Source: Palsa-147 sp036513895 (GTDB lineage: Bacteria; Acidobacteriota; Terriglobia; Acidiferrales; UBA7541). From it: a DNA stretch of 64,000 bases. Position numbers and translations under genes: made by a program. Shown piece by piece: positions 9,468 to 17,316 of this stretch. Where the stretch lies: positions 1 to 64,000 of the forward strand of contig DATBYF010000017.1 of the NCBI GenBank assembly GCA_036513895.1, given 5' to 3'. Positions within the stretch are counted from its first letter, which is position 1. Each line of letters opens with the position of its first letter. Under the pieces are notes generated by a model. It saw only the letters and a program-made list of their open reading frames with translations. It searched no databases and was not told the origin of the DNA.

Positions 9468-10283
9468 ATGCGGTTGGGAAGACTGTTCATTGCAGCAATG
9501 TTACTGACGGGTTTCGCGATCGCGATTCCGACATCCGCTCAGAATGCATACCAAGTTGTCAGCGTGCCGGATGGAGGCACGATTTCGGGCGTGGTCAAAT
9601 GGACGGGGGAACGACCGAAACCTATCACGTTACCTATAACAAAGGACGCGGCCACGTGCGATCCAGAACACGCGGGAACGCGCGACCTTGACCGCCTCGT
9701 GATTGGGGCAGATGGTGGCGTCGAAAATACCGTCGTGTATCTTCGTGGGATCGCTTCAGGGAAGCCTTGGGATTTGCCGGATGCTCGGCGGCACCTTGAC
9801 CAGAAGCAGTGCCGGTATGTACCACATATCACGCTTGTTCCGGTAGGCGGGGATCTTGCGATTAAAAGCAGTGACTCGATTTTGCACACGGTCCATATGG
9901 TCGGCGCGGCTGAGTACAACCTCCCATTTCCGATGACGGACGTGACGCTCACGCGGACCATGCACAAAGCCGGGTCGGTCGATCTGAAATGTAACGCTGG
10001 GCACATCTGGATGAATGGGGTTGTCATGGTAGTCCCTGATCCGTATTACGCGATTACGGACGAGCGCGGTGAATTCAAGATTACAGGCGTCCCGCCAGGG
10101 GACTACGAAATCGTAGCTTGGCACGAGGGTTGGAAAGTCGCTCGTGAAGAACAAGTGCTGGACGTCGGGACGCAGACCAAGACGAAGCGCTACTACTTCA
10201 CAGACCCGGTTACCTGGCAGAAGAAGGTAAACGTTACGGCGAATGGCCACGCTTCAGTGGATTTTCAAATCTCCGAGCACTAA
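9468..10283 (+). CDS. exported cupredoxin-like protein with carboxypeptidase-regulatory domain
   Basis: 271 residues. ATG 9468 is preceded by GAGGAGAAG and begins a signal peptide ending ...PTSAQ. Residues ~35-190 resemble a cupredoxin: candidate copper ligands are H140 or H143, C175, H179 and M182 (CNAGHIWM). The spacing C-x3-H-x2-M equals the distal half of the CuA/COX2 motif. Residues ~195-230 (DERGEFKITGVPPGDYEIVAWHEGW) are a carboxypeptidase-regulatory-like beta-sandwich. It directly follows the di-heme cytochrome gene, so a role in periplasmic electron transfer or copper binding is likely but unproven. Similar proteins are often annotated as methylamine-utilisation or plastocyanin-like. 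Confidence 0.85.
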   Translation: MRLGRLFIAAMLLTGFAIAIPTSAQNAYQVVSVPDGGTISGVVKWTGERPKPITLPITKDAATCDPEHAGTRDLDRLVIGADGGVENTVVYLRGIASGKPWDLPDARRHLDQKQCRYVPHITLVPVGGDLAIKSSDSILHTVHMVGAAEYNLPFPMTDVTLTRTMHKAGSVDLKCNAGHIWMNGVVMVVPDPYYAITDERGEFKITGVPPGDYEIVAWHEGWKVAREEQVLDVGTQTKTKRYYFTDPVTWQKKVNVTANGHASVDFQISEH

Positions 10284-10529
10284 ACCGAAATCGCGATACG
10301 CGCGTCCTGCGCAAAATGTAAACTCCGGCGTTAACCAGCTGCGCGAATCGGTTGCCGCACCATGCCCGCTTCGGTATCATGGAACTCCCTGGCCCTCAAG
10401 GAAGTACAGCTCTGCGTTGACGAGCGACGCAAGGCGAATATTCGTTTGTGCTCGAGTGGGTTTTGCGAAGCGTTGCGCGGAATGCACTTGCTCGCGACTC
10501 CCGTCCAAATCGAAATTACTCAAATCTAG

Positions 10530-12818
10530 ATGGCTGAAAACGACCACAAATCGCTAATTCGCGTCAGCCTTAGGCTGATAACGCCGCTAATCGCCAGCGT
10601 CGCGGCAATATCCCTGATTTTCGCGGCTTACCAGGTGCGGACACAGGATCGCTCGCTGAGGCGCGATCTCGAGCGCCGCGTTGAGGCGCTCGGCGAAAGC
10701 ATGGACGAAACGGTCGAAGGCGAGGTCGCCAATCATTCGAATGCCAGCCTGCGGCGTTCAATCGAGCGGCTGGTCCACCGGGACCATCTTGACGGAATCG
10801 CCGTTTTTGATACTACGGGGAACTTGCTCGCTACAGGCTCGGGTCTGGATCCCACGCTTCGCGAGCGCATGCGCGACGCCGCGACCCAGTGCACCAAGCC
10901 AACCGGCTGCCATCAATTCTTCAACTCCGGCGACGCCCTATTTCATTCCTACGCGCTGCCGCTGCAAGCAAACGACGAAACAAACGGCACGCTCGTTTTT
11001 CTGACAAACGCGAGCTACATCCAGACGGCGACCCATCGGATGTGGCGCGATACTCTGGTTCACGCCGCCCTTCAAACCCTGCTAATCGCCCTGTTGGCAT
11101 TGTTGCTGGTTCGTTGGGTCTTCAAAGACACGATCACTCAGATTGCGGGATGGATGCGATCTCTCAGGCAAGGCAAAGCTTCGGCGCAGGCTCCTCCGGC
11201 GGGATCGAGCCTGCTCGAGCCGCTGACGCATGAGGCAGCTCAGATGGCGGAGAGCCTCGATGCCGCCTTAGCCGCTGCCGGCACGGAAGCGCGGCTGCGC
11301 GAAGCGGGCGAGTCCACCTGGACGGCGGAACGGCTGCACGTGAGCGTCCGCAGCAAGCTGCAAGCAGCTCCGCTATTTGTCGTTTCGAACCGCGAACCCT
11401 ACATGCACGTGTGGAAAGACGGTTCAATTCAAGTGATCGTCCCGGCGAGCGGCGTTGTGACCGCGCTCGAGCCTGTCGTTCTGGCCTGTGATGGAACGTG
11501 GATTGCACATGGTTCGGGCAACGCCGATTTCGAGACCGTAGACAAACTCGATCGGCTGCGCGTTCCTCCGGAAAATCCGCGATATACCCTGCGCCGGGTC
11601 TGGCTTACGAAAGAAGAGGATGACGGTTACTATTCCGGCTTCGCGAATGAGGGCCTGTGGCCGCTTTGCCATATCGCCCACACGCGGCCGCTCTTCCGCC
11701 CCGCGGACTGGGAGCAGTACCAGCGCGTCAACGAGAAATTCGCGAAAGCTGTCTGCGAGGAAATGGCCGGCACTGAATCGCCCATCGTTCTCGTGCAGGA
11801 CTATCACTTCGCGCTGTTGCCGCGGTTGATTAAGGAACAGCGGCCGGATGCGCGCGTGGCGATCTTCTGGCACATTCCCTGGCCCAATTCGGAGGCATTT
11901 CGAATCTGCCCCTGGCAGCGTGAGCTCCTTGAGGGTTTGCTGGCAGCCGATCTCATCGGCTTTCATATTCAGGCGCACTGCAACAACTTCCTTGAGACAG
12001 TGGATCGGGCGCTTGAATCGCTCACCGATTGGGATAGGTTTGTTGTTAGGCGCCAGGGCCACACAACACTCGTCCGGCCATTCCCCATCAGCGTAGCATT
12101 TACTGAGGCGAAGCCCGACTCAATCTCGCGACGCGAGCGCGCTGAACAGCGGTGGAAAGTGATGGACGAACTCGGCATCAACTCACGCTTTATCGGAATC
12201 GGCGTGGATCGCGTGGACTACACCAAAGGCATCCTCGAGCGCTTTTGGGCCATCGAGCGATTTCTCGACGAGAATCCTGATTACCGGGGCGAGTTCAGCT
12301 TCGTTCAAGTGGGCGCGCCAAGCCGGACGAACATCCGCCGTTACAGCGAGTTCCTCGAGGAAGTGCGCACCGAAGCCCAGAGAATCAACAACAAATTCAA
12401 GTCCGAGAAATCCAAGCCTATCGTGCTTCTCGAACGGCATCACAGCCACGAAGAGATCGAACGTTTCTATCGTGCGGCGGATGTTTGCATGGTGACGTCA
12501 CTGCACGACGGAATGAATCTGGTGGCCAAGGAATACATCGCCGCGCGCGATGACGATCGTGGCACGCTAATCTTGAGCGCTTTCACGGGTGCCTCGAGGG
12601 AGCTTCCCGACGCGCTGATCGTCAATCCATACGACGTCGCGCAAGTCGCGTCAGCGATAGTCACGGCGTTAAAAATGAGCACTGAGGAGCAGGAAACCCG
12701 CATGACACACATGCGGCGCATCGTGCGCGAGCACAACGTCTTTCGCTGGGCCGGCAATCTTCTTTCAGCGCTGGCTGAGATTCGGCTGGAAAAACCAGCG
12801 GAGCAAATCGAAGCATGA
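10530..12818 (+). CDS. otsA: trehalose-6-phosphate synthase with N-terminal membrane sensor-like module
   Basis: 762 residues, about 280 longer than a usual OtsA. The C-terminal part (~278-755) is a complete GT20 synthase that makes trehalose 6-phosphate from UDP-glucose and glucose 6-phosphate. It shows LFVVSNREPY, VLVQDYHFALLP, IFWHIPWPNSE, GVDRVDYTKGILERF and HDGMNLVAKEYIAAR. The N-terminus has TM1 (~10-32), an extracytoplasmic domain of ~135 residues, TM2 (~169-190) and a HAMP-like helical linker up to ~260, the layout of a chemoreceptor or histidine-kinase input module. The extracytoplasmic part contains C-x5-C-H (CTKPTGCH). otsB overlaps its end by 4 bp (ATGA), so the two are translationally coupled. 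Synthesis activity may be tied to an external signal such as osmotic state; this is inference. Confidence 0.95.
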   Translation: MAENDHKSLIRVSLRLITPLIASVAAISLIFAAYQVRTQDRSLRRDLERRVEALGESMDETVEGEVANHSNASLRRSIERLVHRDHLDGIAVFDTTGNLLATGSGLDPTLRERMRDAATQCTKPTGCHQFFNSGDALFHSYALPLQANDETNGTLVFLTNASYIQTATHRMWRDTLVHAALQTLLIALLALLLVRWVFKDTITQIAGWMRSLRQGKASAQAPPAGSSLLEPLTHEAAQMAESLDAALAAAGTEARLREAGESTWTAERLHVSVRSKLQAAPLFVVSNREPYMHVWKDGSIQVIVPASGVVTALEPVVLACDGTWIAHGSGNADFETVDKLDRLRVPPENPRYTLRRVWLTKEEDDGYYSGFANEGLWPLCHIAHTRPLFRPADWEQYQRVNEKFAKAVCEEMAGTESPIVLVQDYHFALLPRLIKEQRPDARVAIFWHIPWPNSEAFRICPWQRELLEGLLAADLIGFHIQAHCNNFLETVDRALESLTDWDRFVVRRQGHTTLVRPFPISVAFTEAKPDSISRRERAEQRWKVMDELGINSRFIGIGVDRVDYTKGILERFWAIERFLDENPDYRGEFSFVQVGAPSRTNIRRYSEFLEEVRTEAQRINNKFKSEKSKPIVLLERHHSHEEIERFYRAADVCMVTSLHDGMNLVAKEYIAARDDDRGTLILSAFTGASRELPDALIVNPYDVAQVASAIVTALKMSTEEQETRMTHMRRIVREHNVFRWAGNLLSALAEIRLEKPAEQIEA

Positions 12819-13699
12819 GCAACTGGAATTCAGGCCGCGGCAATGTTGTCGAATTGAGCCGCAAGAAGGCCATCGCGGACCACTCCCGCAGGCGGGTGGT
12901 CCCAATCAACGCCCGGCGCAAATTTGGAAATCCGCGGCCGTTGTTTGCGGCCTGGGACGAGATCGAAGCGGCGTTGTGCGAAGCCACGAGTCTTGTGGTG
13001 ATGTCGGATTTTGACGGCACGCTCACCCCCATTCGATCGCAACCCGAACTAGTGCGGCTCAGCGCGCACGTGCGCGTCGCGTTGGCGCAGCTCGTCGCCA
13101 AAGATGTGCTGGTCGGAGTTGTGAGCGGCCGCAGCCTGCCCGATGTGCGCAAGCGCGTTGGCCTCGACCGCATCTGCTACGTCGGGTGCCACGGGTACTC
13201 GTTTCAAACAACCAACGGCCATCCAGTGACGCTGATGAATCGCGCCGAGGAAGCGCTGCTGCCCTCCATCAGCCGAACGCTTCGGCTCCGGCTGAAGGAT
13301 TTGCGCCGCATTCGTGTCGAGACGAAAGAAGCCGGGATTTCAATTCACTACCGAAACGCGACGCGGCGCGATGCAAAGCGCGCACGGACGGCAATTCAAG
13401 AAACGATCAGACGGAACCGGCGGCTACATTTGATCACCGGCAAGAAAGTTTGGGAAATTTTGCCGGGGCCGGGCGTGGACAAATGGACCGCCATCCGTAT
13501 GCTGCTGGCGCTTGAGGATCGGGCGAAATCGTTGCTGGTTTACATTGGAGACGACGTCCCCGACGAATATGTATTCGCCCGCATGCGAGGAATTTCAGTA
13601 GCGGTGGGAAAACGGCGTCACACGGCCGCGCGGTTCTACGTCGAAACGACCGCGGACGTGCGCCGATTTCTCGAAGAACTGGCGAGAGCGAGAGTGTGA
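12815..13699 (+). CDS. otsB: trehalose-6-phosphate phosphatase
   Basis: 294-residue HAD-superfamily phosphatase that releases trehalose from trehalose 6-phosphate. Motif I is SDFDGTLTPI with nucleophile D65 and acid/base D67. Motif III/IV near the C-terminus is YIGDDVPDEYVF, with the two metal-binding Asp residues. An extra ~45-residue basic N-terminal segment precedes the core. Its ATG overlaps the otsA stop in ATGA. The 3' end is convergent with the AhpD-like gene, whose last base is 2 bp away, and no terminator separates them. Confidence 0.95.
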   Translation: MSNWNSGRGNVVELSRKKAIADHSRRRVVPINARRKFGNPRPLFAAWDEIEAALCEATSLVVMSDFDGTLTPIRSQPELVRLSAHVRVALAQLVAKDVLVGVVSGRSLPDVRKRVGLDRICYVGCHGYSFQTTNGHPVTLMNRAEEALLPSISRTLRLRLKDLRRIRVETKEAGISIHYRNATRRDAKRARTAIQETIRRNRRLHLITGKKVWEILPGPGVDKWTAIRMLLALEDRAKSLLVYIGDDVPDEYVFARMRGISVAVGKRRHTAARFYVETTADVRRFLEELARARV

Positions 13700-13700
13700 T

Positions 13701-14339
13701 TTAGGGAGTGAGCTTTCCGGTAATCAGATAGTCCTGTGGCGGCACTCCAAAAGCATCCGCGACCCGATTAAAAAATGCGAAGAGCGCGGTGACGTAGACG
13801 GCTTCAGCAATCTGTTCTTCTCTCCAACCTGCGTTTCTAATCTTCTGTACGTCCGCGGGCGTGGTGCGATACGCCGCGCGGGTTACAAGCTCAACGTAAT
13901 CCATCAAAGCGCGCTCAGCCGGTGTCAGGCCAGCTTCGCGGAGCTTGCCCTCCATGATTGCTTCGACGCATTTGTCGGATGCTCCCTGGACACGCAGGAA
14001 GTGTGCGTGGCTGTCCAGTCAATACGGGCACTTATTCAGGAAGGAGACGTAGCTGGCGATCATCTCCTTTTGGCGGCGATTGAGATGGCCTTCGGAGAAA
14101 TGAACAGTATTTGAAAACTGCACAACCTGACGCAGAAAATCCGGGCGTGCGCCGAAGCATTTGATGATGCCCGGCACCTGATGCCGGCCCGAAGAAGCGC
14201 GCCAGAAATCATACGCGGCGGCTGCGTCGCCGCTAGCTTCGGCATCCTCGATGATCTTGAGTTTTGGCGGAGGATACTTCGGCTGAGCAGAGTTCTTCGC
14301 CCGTTTGTTTTGCGGTTTGCGCCGCTTCTTGGTGGCCAT
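13701..14339 (-). CDS. AhpD-like peroxidase, probable selenoprotein (in-frame TGA read as Sec at 14019-14021)
   Basis: Two frames at 14019-14339 and 13701-13955 are one continuous frame interrupted only by a TGA at 14019-14021. Reading through gives 212 residues, the full length of an AhpD/carboxymuconolactone-decarboxylase peroxidase-related enzyme. The family motif E-x11-C-x2-C-x3-H is present with the TGA in place of the second Cys: E92, C104-P-Y-U107-L-D-S-H111. In characterised AhpD that position is the peroxidatic Cys. The downstream half, with LTPAERALMDYVELVTRA and ALFAFFNRVADAFGV, is well conserved in style and not degraded. A strong hairpin starts at the base after the TGA. Sec is therefore likelier than a nonsense mutation, although TGC to TGA is one step. 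The N-terminus is Lys-rich. No sel genes lie in the window. Role: reduction of peroxides via Cys/Sec, in the cytoplasm. Confidence 0.8.
13986..14018 (-). promoter_or_regulatory. candidate bacterial SECIS hairpin directly after the Sec TGA
   Basis: On the minus strand the 33 nt following the TGA fold as CTGGACA (nt 1-7) with TGTCCAG (27-33). A further CGCA/TGCG (12-15 with 23-26) closes a 7-nt loop CACTTCC at nt 16-22, leaving a 4-nt bulge on the 5' side. An alternative register pairs CTGGA/TCCAG and CACGCA/TGCGTG. The distance from TGA to loop fits bacterial SECIS elements, but the loop lacks the G usual in its first two positions. Confidence 0.55.
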
Positions 14340-14396
14340 AAATATTTGAGACGCGCTACTGGCGCGTGCTCTTCGCCAATTATAACGGCGCTGTTG

Positions 14397-14774
14397 CTAT
14401 TTCGAAGCGGCTTGCGCTTCGATGTGGTCGATAACGATAGCTTTGGATCCGCCGCGCTCGTACACTTTGCCGCTTACGGTGACTTTTTGGGCCGCGAATG
14501 GCAGCAATTTCGGATTCTGGCCGCTCGAGGGCGTTGTGTCGGCGATCGGCCAATAAATCGTGCCATCATCCGCAAGGATGACGAGCACCGAGCCGGCGTT
14601 CGCGCATTGAGTCGCGCATTCTTTGCTGATTGGCTTGCCGAGATTCTTCGTGAAAGCACATGCGGAATCGATAACGTATCCCTTCACGGTAAGCGTCTTT
14701 TCCGCAGCAGGACTAAGCGCCGCGAAAATAGCGATCGACAGGATTACTGCGCCGAGCATCAATTTCAATCGCAC
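14397..14774 (-). CDS. small exported protein of unknown function
   Basis: 125 residues with an N-terminal signal peptide (MRLKLMLGAVILSIAIFAALSPA). The start is GTG at 14774, with GAGGGAGAA upstream. The mature part has three conserved-looking Cys residues (C39 in YVIDSACAF, then C53 and C57 in KECATQCANAG) and a beta-rich C-terminal half (KVTVSGKVYERGGSKAIVIDHIEA) suggesting a small OB-like barrel. I do not recognise an assigned function; similar small periplasmic proteins occur in acidobacteria. The Cys cluster might bind metal or form a disulfide. It lies between the selenoprotein candidate and an ASPIC/UnbV gene, all on the minus strand, with a hairpin between it and the latter. Confidence 0.75.
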   Translation of the reverse strand: MRLKLMLGAVILSIAIFAALSPAAEKTLTVKGYVIDSACAFTKNLGKPISKECATQCANAGSVLVILADDGTIYWPIADTTPSSGQNPKLLPFAAQKVTVSGKVYERGGSKAIVIDHIEAQAASK

Positions 14775-14848
14775 CGAGTTCTCCCTCTTTGATCAGATGT
14801 GTTTCTGTAGCCCAGCAAACTACGCCAAAAGTTTCTCGTTCCAAATAC

Positions 14849-14883
14849 GGACTCCCGGAATTTGGGCGTCCTTCCGGGAGTCC
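14849..14883. repeat. perfect 12-bp inverted repeat between two minus-strand genes
   Basis: GGACTCCCGGAA (14849-14860) pairs exactly with 14872-14883 around an 11-nt loop. There is no T-run on either strand, so it is not a classical intrinsic terminator. It could still act as a transcription or mRNA-stability boundary after the ASPIC/UnbV gene that ends at 14975. Confidence 0.6.
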
Positions 14884-14974
14884 TAACTCGAATCGTTTAA
14901 GAGCTATGCTAGGGTTGTTGATTGGCGGCAATTTAGTCGCGAATACTCCGCCGCGCAATACTGCAAAAATACTA

Positions 14975-16690
14975 TCAGCGCGAGAGCGGCTTCATTCCTT
15001 GCGACTCGATGCATCGGTAGGCGCGTCCAGCCGCGATATTTTTGAACTCTTCCACGCGTCCGCTGGGCCATTGAATCACGATTCGATCTACGGAATCGCG
15101 TTTACCGACACCGAGAGTGACCGGCAATTCCGATTGCGAGAGATAGCTCGAGCCGCCCTTTACGAGGCGCGATTGGCCGGTGCCGTTATATTCGATACGC
15201 ACGCCGGCGCCGATGGCATCGCGATTCGATTTCGTTCCGACAAGATGCAAACGAATACTGCGATTGCCGCTGACCTGTTCATTGCGGAATAAAAAGGCAG
15301 GACCGTTGTTCGTCGTCAACAGCAGATCGAGATTGCCGTCGCGATTGAAATCGCCGTATGCGAGGCCTCGACCAACTTTCGGTTGATCGAATCCGCCGCC
15401 GGCGTCCGCCGCGACGTCGTGAAACGTGCCCTTTCCATCGTTTAGGAAAAGATGCGGCGGCTGCGCGTAGCCCACGTTGCCGCGAATGTTGCGCACCGTT
15501 TCGTCAATGTGGCCATTCGCGACCACGAGGTCAAGATAGCCGTCGAGATCCATATCGGCGAACAAGCAGCCAAAGCCCAGGCTGCTTTTTGACGGCAAGC
15601 CGATACCGGCACGCGTGGCAATATCGTCAAACGTTCCTTTCCCGCTCGCGTGATATAGCCCCATCATTTCGTTGTCGAAATTTGTGATGGCGATTCCCGG
15701 CGCCCCCGAGTTATCGAAGTCCGCCACGTCCACGCCCATCCCGGCGCGCGCCTTGCCCTCGCTGCTGAACGCGATTCCGGCCTCGACGGCGACTTCTTTG
15801 AACGTGCCGTCGTGCTGGTTGCGGTAGAGCTTGTTAGGCTGCGTATCATTCGCAACGACGATGTCGGGCCAACCATCCTGATCGTAATCAAACATGGCGA
15901 CGCCGAGAGACTTCGAACTGCTGTCGAAAATTCCGCTCTTGGCGGTCACGTCTTCGAACGTGCCGTCGCCGCGATTGTGAAACAGCCAGCAGGTCTCGCC
16001 GCGATACGCCTCCGGCGTGCAATACGATTTGTGCTTGCCATCCAGGCTGCAGAAAACGTCGTGCTCGGGCGACCATTTCACGTAATTGCAAACAAAGAGA
16101 TCGAGGAGGCCGTCGCGATCGTAATCGAACCAGAGCGCCGAGGTGCTGAAGCCGTCGCGGCCAGCGAGCCCGCTGGTGCGTGTGACGTCCACGAACGTGC
16201 CTTTGCCGGTGTTCTTGAAGAGATGGTTCTGGCCGACGCACGTAATTAGGATGTCGGGGAAACCGTCGTTGTTGTAATCGCCGACGGCGACGCCCAGCCC
16301 GTATACCTCAACATCAAGACCGGCGCTGCGCGTGACATCTGCAAATGTGCCGTCGCGGTTGTTGCGGTAGAGCTTCAGCGTGGTTCGGTCGCGTTTGTGC
16401 CCCGGCCAGTCCATGCCGTTCACAAGCAAAATGTCCTGCCAGCCGTCGGCGTCGTAATCGAGAAACGCGCAGCCCGAGCCCATCGTTTCCGGCAGCATCT
16501 TGCCGCCAAAGGCGCCGCTGTTGTGATGAAACTCGATGCCGACGCGCGCGGTCACATCCGAGAGACGAAAACCAAGGTTTGGAGCAGGGCCCGCAAATGC
16601 TTGCGTGACAAACGGCCAAATACCAGCGGCGCTGACCGCGGAGGCCGATGCGGCGCCAGCCATACCAAGCAGGAAAGACCGTCGCTTCAC
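14975..16690 (-). CDS. CRTAC1-like ASPIC/UnbV exported protein (FG-GAP/VCBS repeats)
   Basis: 571 residues, GTG start overlapping the upstream response-regulator stop (GTGA). The N-terminus is Tat-like (MKRRSFLLGMAGAASASAV...). The body consists of repeated FG-GAP/VCBS calcium-loop units such as DYDADGWQDILLVNG, DYNNDGFPDI and DMDLDGYLDLVVANG, which build a beta-propeller. The C-terminal ASPIC/UnbV domain ends with RIVIQWPSGRVEEFKNI. Such proteins are exported, Ca-binding and of unknown biochemical function. Two paralogues lie at 25705 and 27661 in this window. Because the kinase and regulator genes run straight into it with overlaps, its expression is likely tied to that two-component system. 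Confidence 0.92.
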   Translation of the reverse strand: MKRRSFLLGMAGAASASAVSAAGIWPFVTQAFAGPAPNLGFRLSDVTARVGIEFHHNSGAFGGKMLPETMGSGCAFLDYDADGWQDILLVNGMDWPGHKRDRTTLKLYRNNRDGTFADVTRSAGLDVEVYGLGVAVGDYNNDGFPDILITCVGQNHLFKNTGKGTFVDVTRTSGLAGRDGFSTSALWFDYDRDGLLDLFVCNYVKWSPEHDVFCSLDGKHKSYCTPEAYRGETCWLFHNRGDGTFEDVTAKSGIFDSSSKSLGVAMFDYDQDGWPDIVVANDTQPNKLYRNQHDGTFKEVAVEAGIAFSSEGKARAGMGVDVADFDNSGAPGIAITNFDNEMMGLYHASGKGTFDDIATRAGIGLPSKSSLGFGCLFADMDLDGYLDLVVANGHIDETVRNIRGNVGYAQPPHLFLNDGKGTFHDVAADAGGGFDQPKVGRGLAYGDFNRDGNLDLLLTTNNGPAFLFRNEQVSGNRSIRLHLVGTKSNRDAIGAGVRIEYNGTGQSRLVKGGSSYLSQSELPVTLGVGKRDSVDRIVIQWPSGRVEEFKNIAAGRAYRCIESQGMKPLSR

Positions 16691-17316
16691 GGAACGCTTA
16701 CCAGGCCGTGGCGAATTGCGTAGACAACAAGCTCAGCAGTCTTATGAATCCCGAGCGTGTCCATGATGTTTGCGCGATGAACGGCTACGGTATTGACGCT
16801 GAGATCGAGCTGGCTCGCGATTTCCTTGTTCGATTTTCCGCTGACGATGAGTTGAAGAACTTCGAGTTCCCGCGCCGTCAGGCTTGCGCCGCGCTCGCCC
16901 TTCAATCCGGGTTCGCGGGTTAATTGCGAGGCGAGCACTTTTTCGCCCGCGGCGACGCGCCGGATGGCGTCAACCAGCTCGAGATCAATAGCGTTCTTGA
17001 GGATGTAGCCCCGAGCGCCAGCTGCCATAGCTTGCCGCACAAGTGTATCTTCCGAATGCATGCTGAGCATCAAAATCGCCGTTTCAGGAGCGCTTTCGAG
17101 AATCTTCTGTGTCGCGACTAACCCGCTCACTCTCGGCAGTGCGCAATCCATTACGATGACGCGCGGCCGAAGCCGGAGGGCAAGTGGAATCGATTCTTCG
17201 CCGTTTCCTGCTTCGCCGACTACTTCCAGGTCGGGTTCGTCCTCGATGATCCGGCGGAATCCGCGCCGGACGAGGCTATGATCGTCTACCAACATCACAG
17301 TGATTTTCTTAGGCAT
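16687..17316 (-). CDS. NarL/FixJ-family response regulator
   Basis: 209 residues. The receiver domain (1-~120) has the acidic pair DD (LVDDHSLVRRGF), the phospho-acceptor Asp in VIVMDCALPRVSG (~57), and the Thr/Ser and Lys positions LMLSMHSE and GYILKN. A LuxR-type helix-turn-helix follows (LTARELEVLQLIVSGKSNKEIASQLDLSVNTVAVHRANIMDTLGI). It overlaps the histidine kinase by 8 bp upstream and the ASPIC/UnbV gene by 4 bp downstream, so the three are co-translated. The likely target is its own operon or carbon/redox functions nearby; the sequence does not show which. Confidence 0.95.
   Translation of the reverse strand: MPKKITVMLVDDHSLVRRGFRRIIEDEPDLEVVGEAGNGEESIPLALRLRPRVIVMDCALPRVSGLVATQKILESAPETAILMLSMHSEDTLVRQAMAAGARGYILKNAIDLELVDAIRRVAAGEKVLASQLTREPGLKGERGASLTARELEVLQLIVSGKSNKEIASQLDLSVNTVAVHRANIMDTLGIHKTAELVVYAIRHGLVSVP

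Noticed and set aside
13701..13955. Independent 84-codon peroxidase-like gene
   Set aside because: It is the C-terminal half of the AhpD-like gene after the TGA, not a separate gene.
14713..14958. 81-codon minus-strand frame across the perfect hairpin at 14849
   Set aside because: Low-complexity translation of the inverted repeat and the start of the neighbouring gene.
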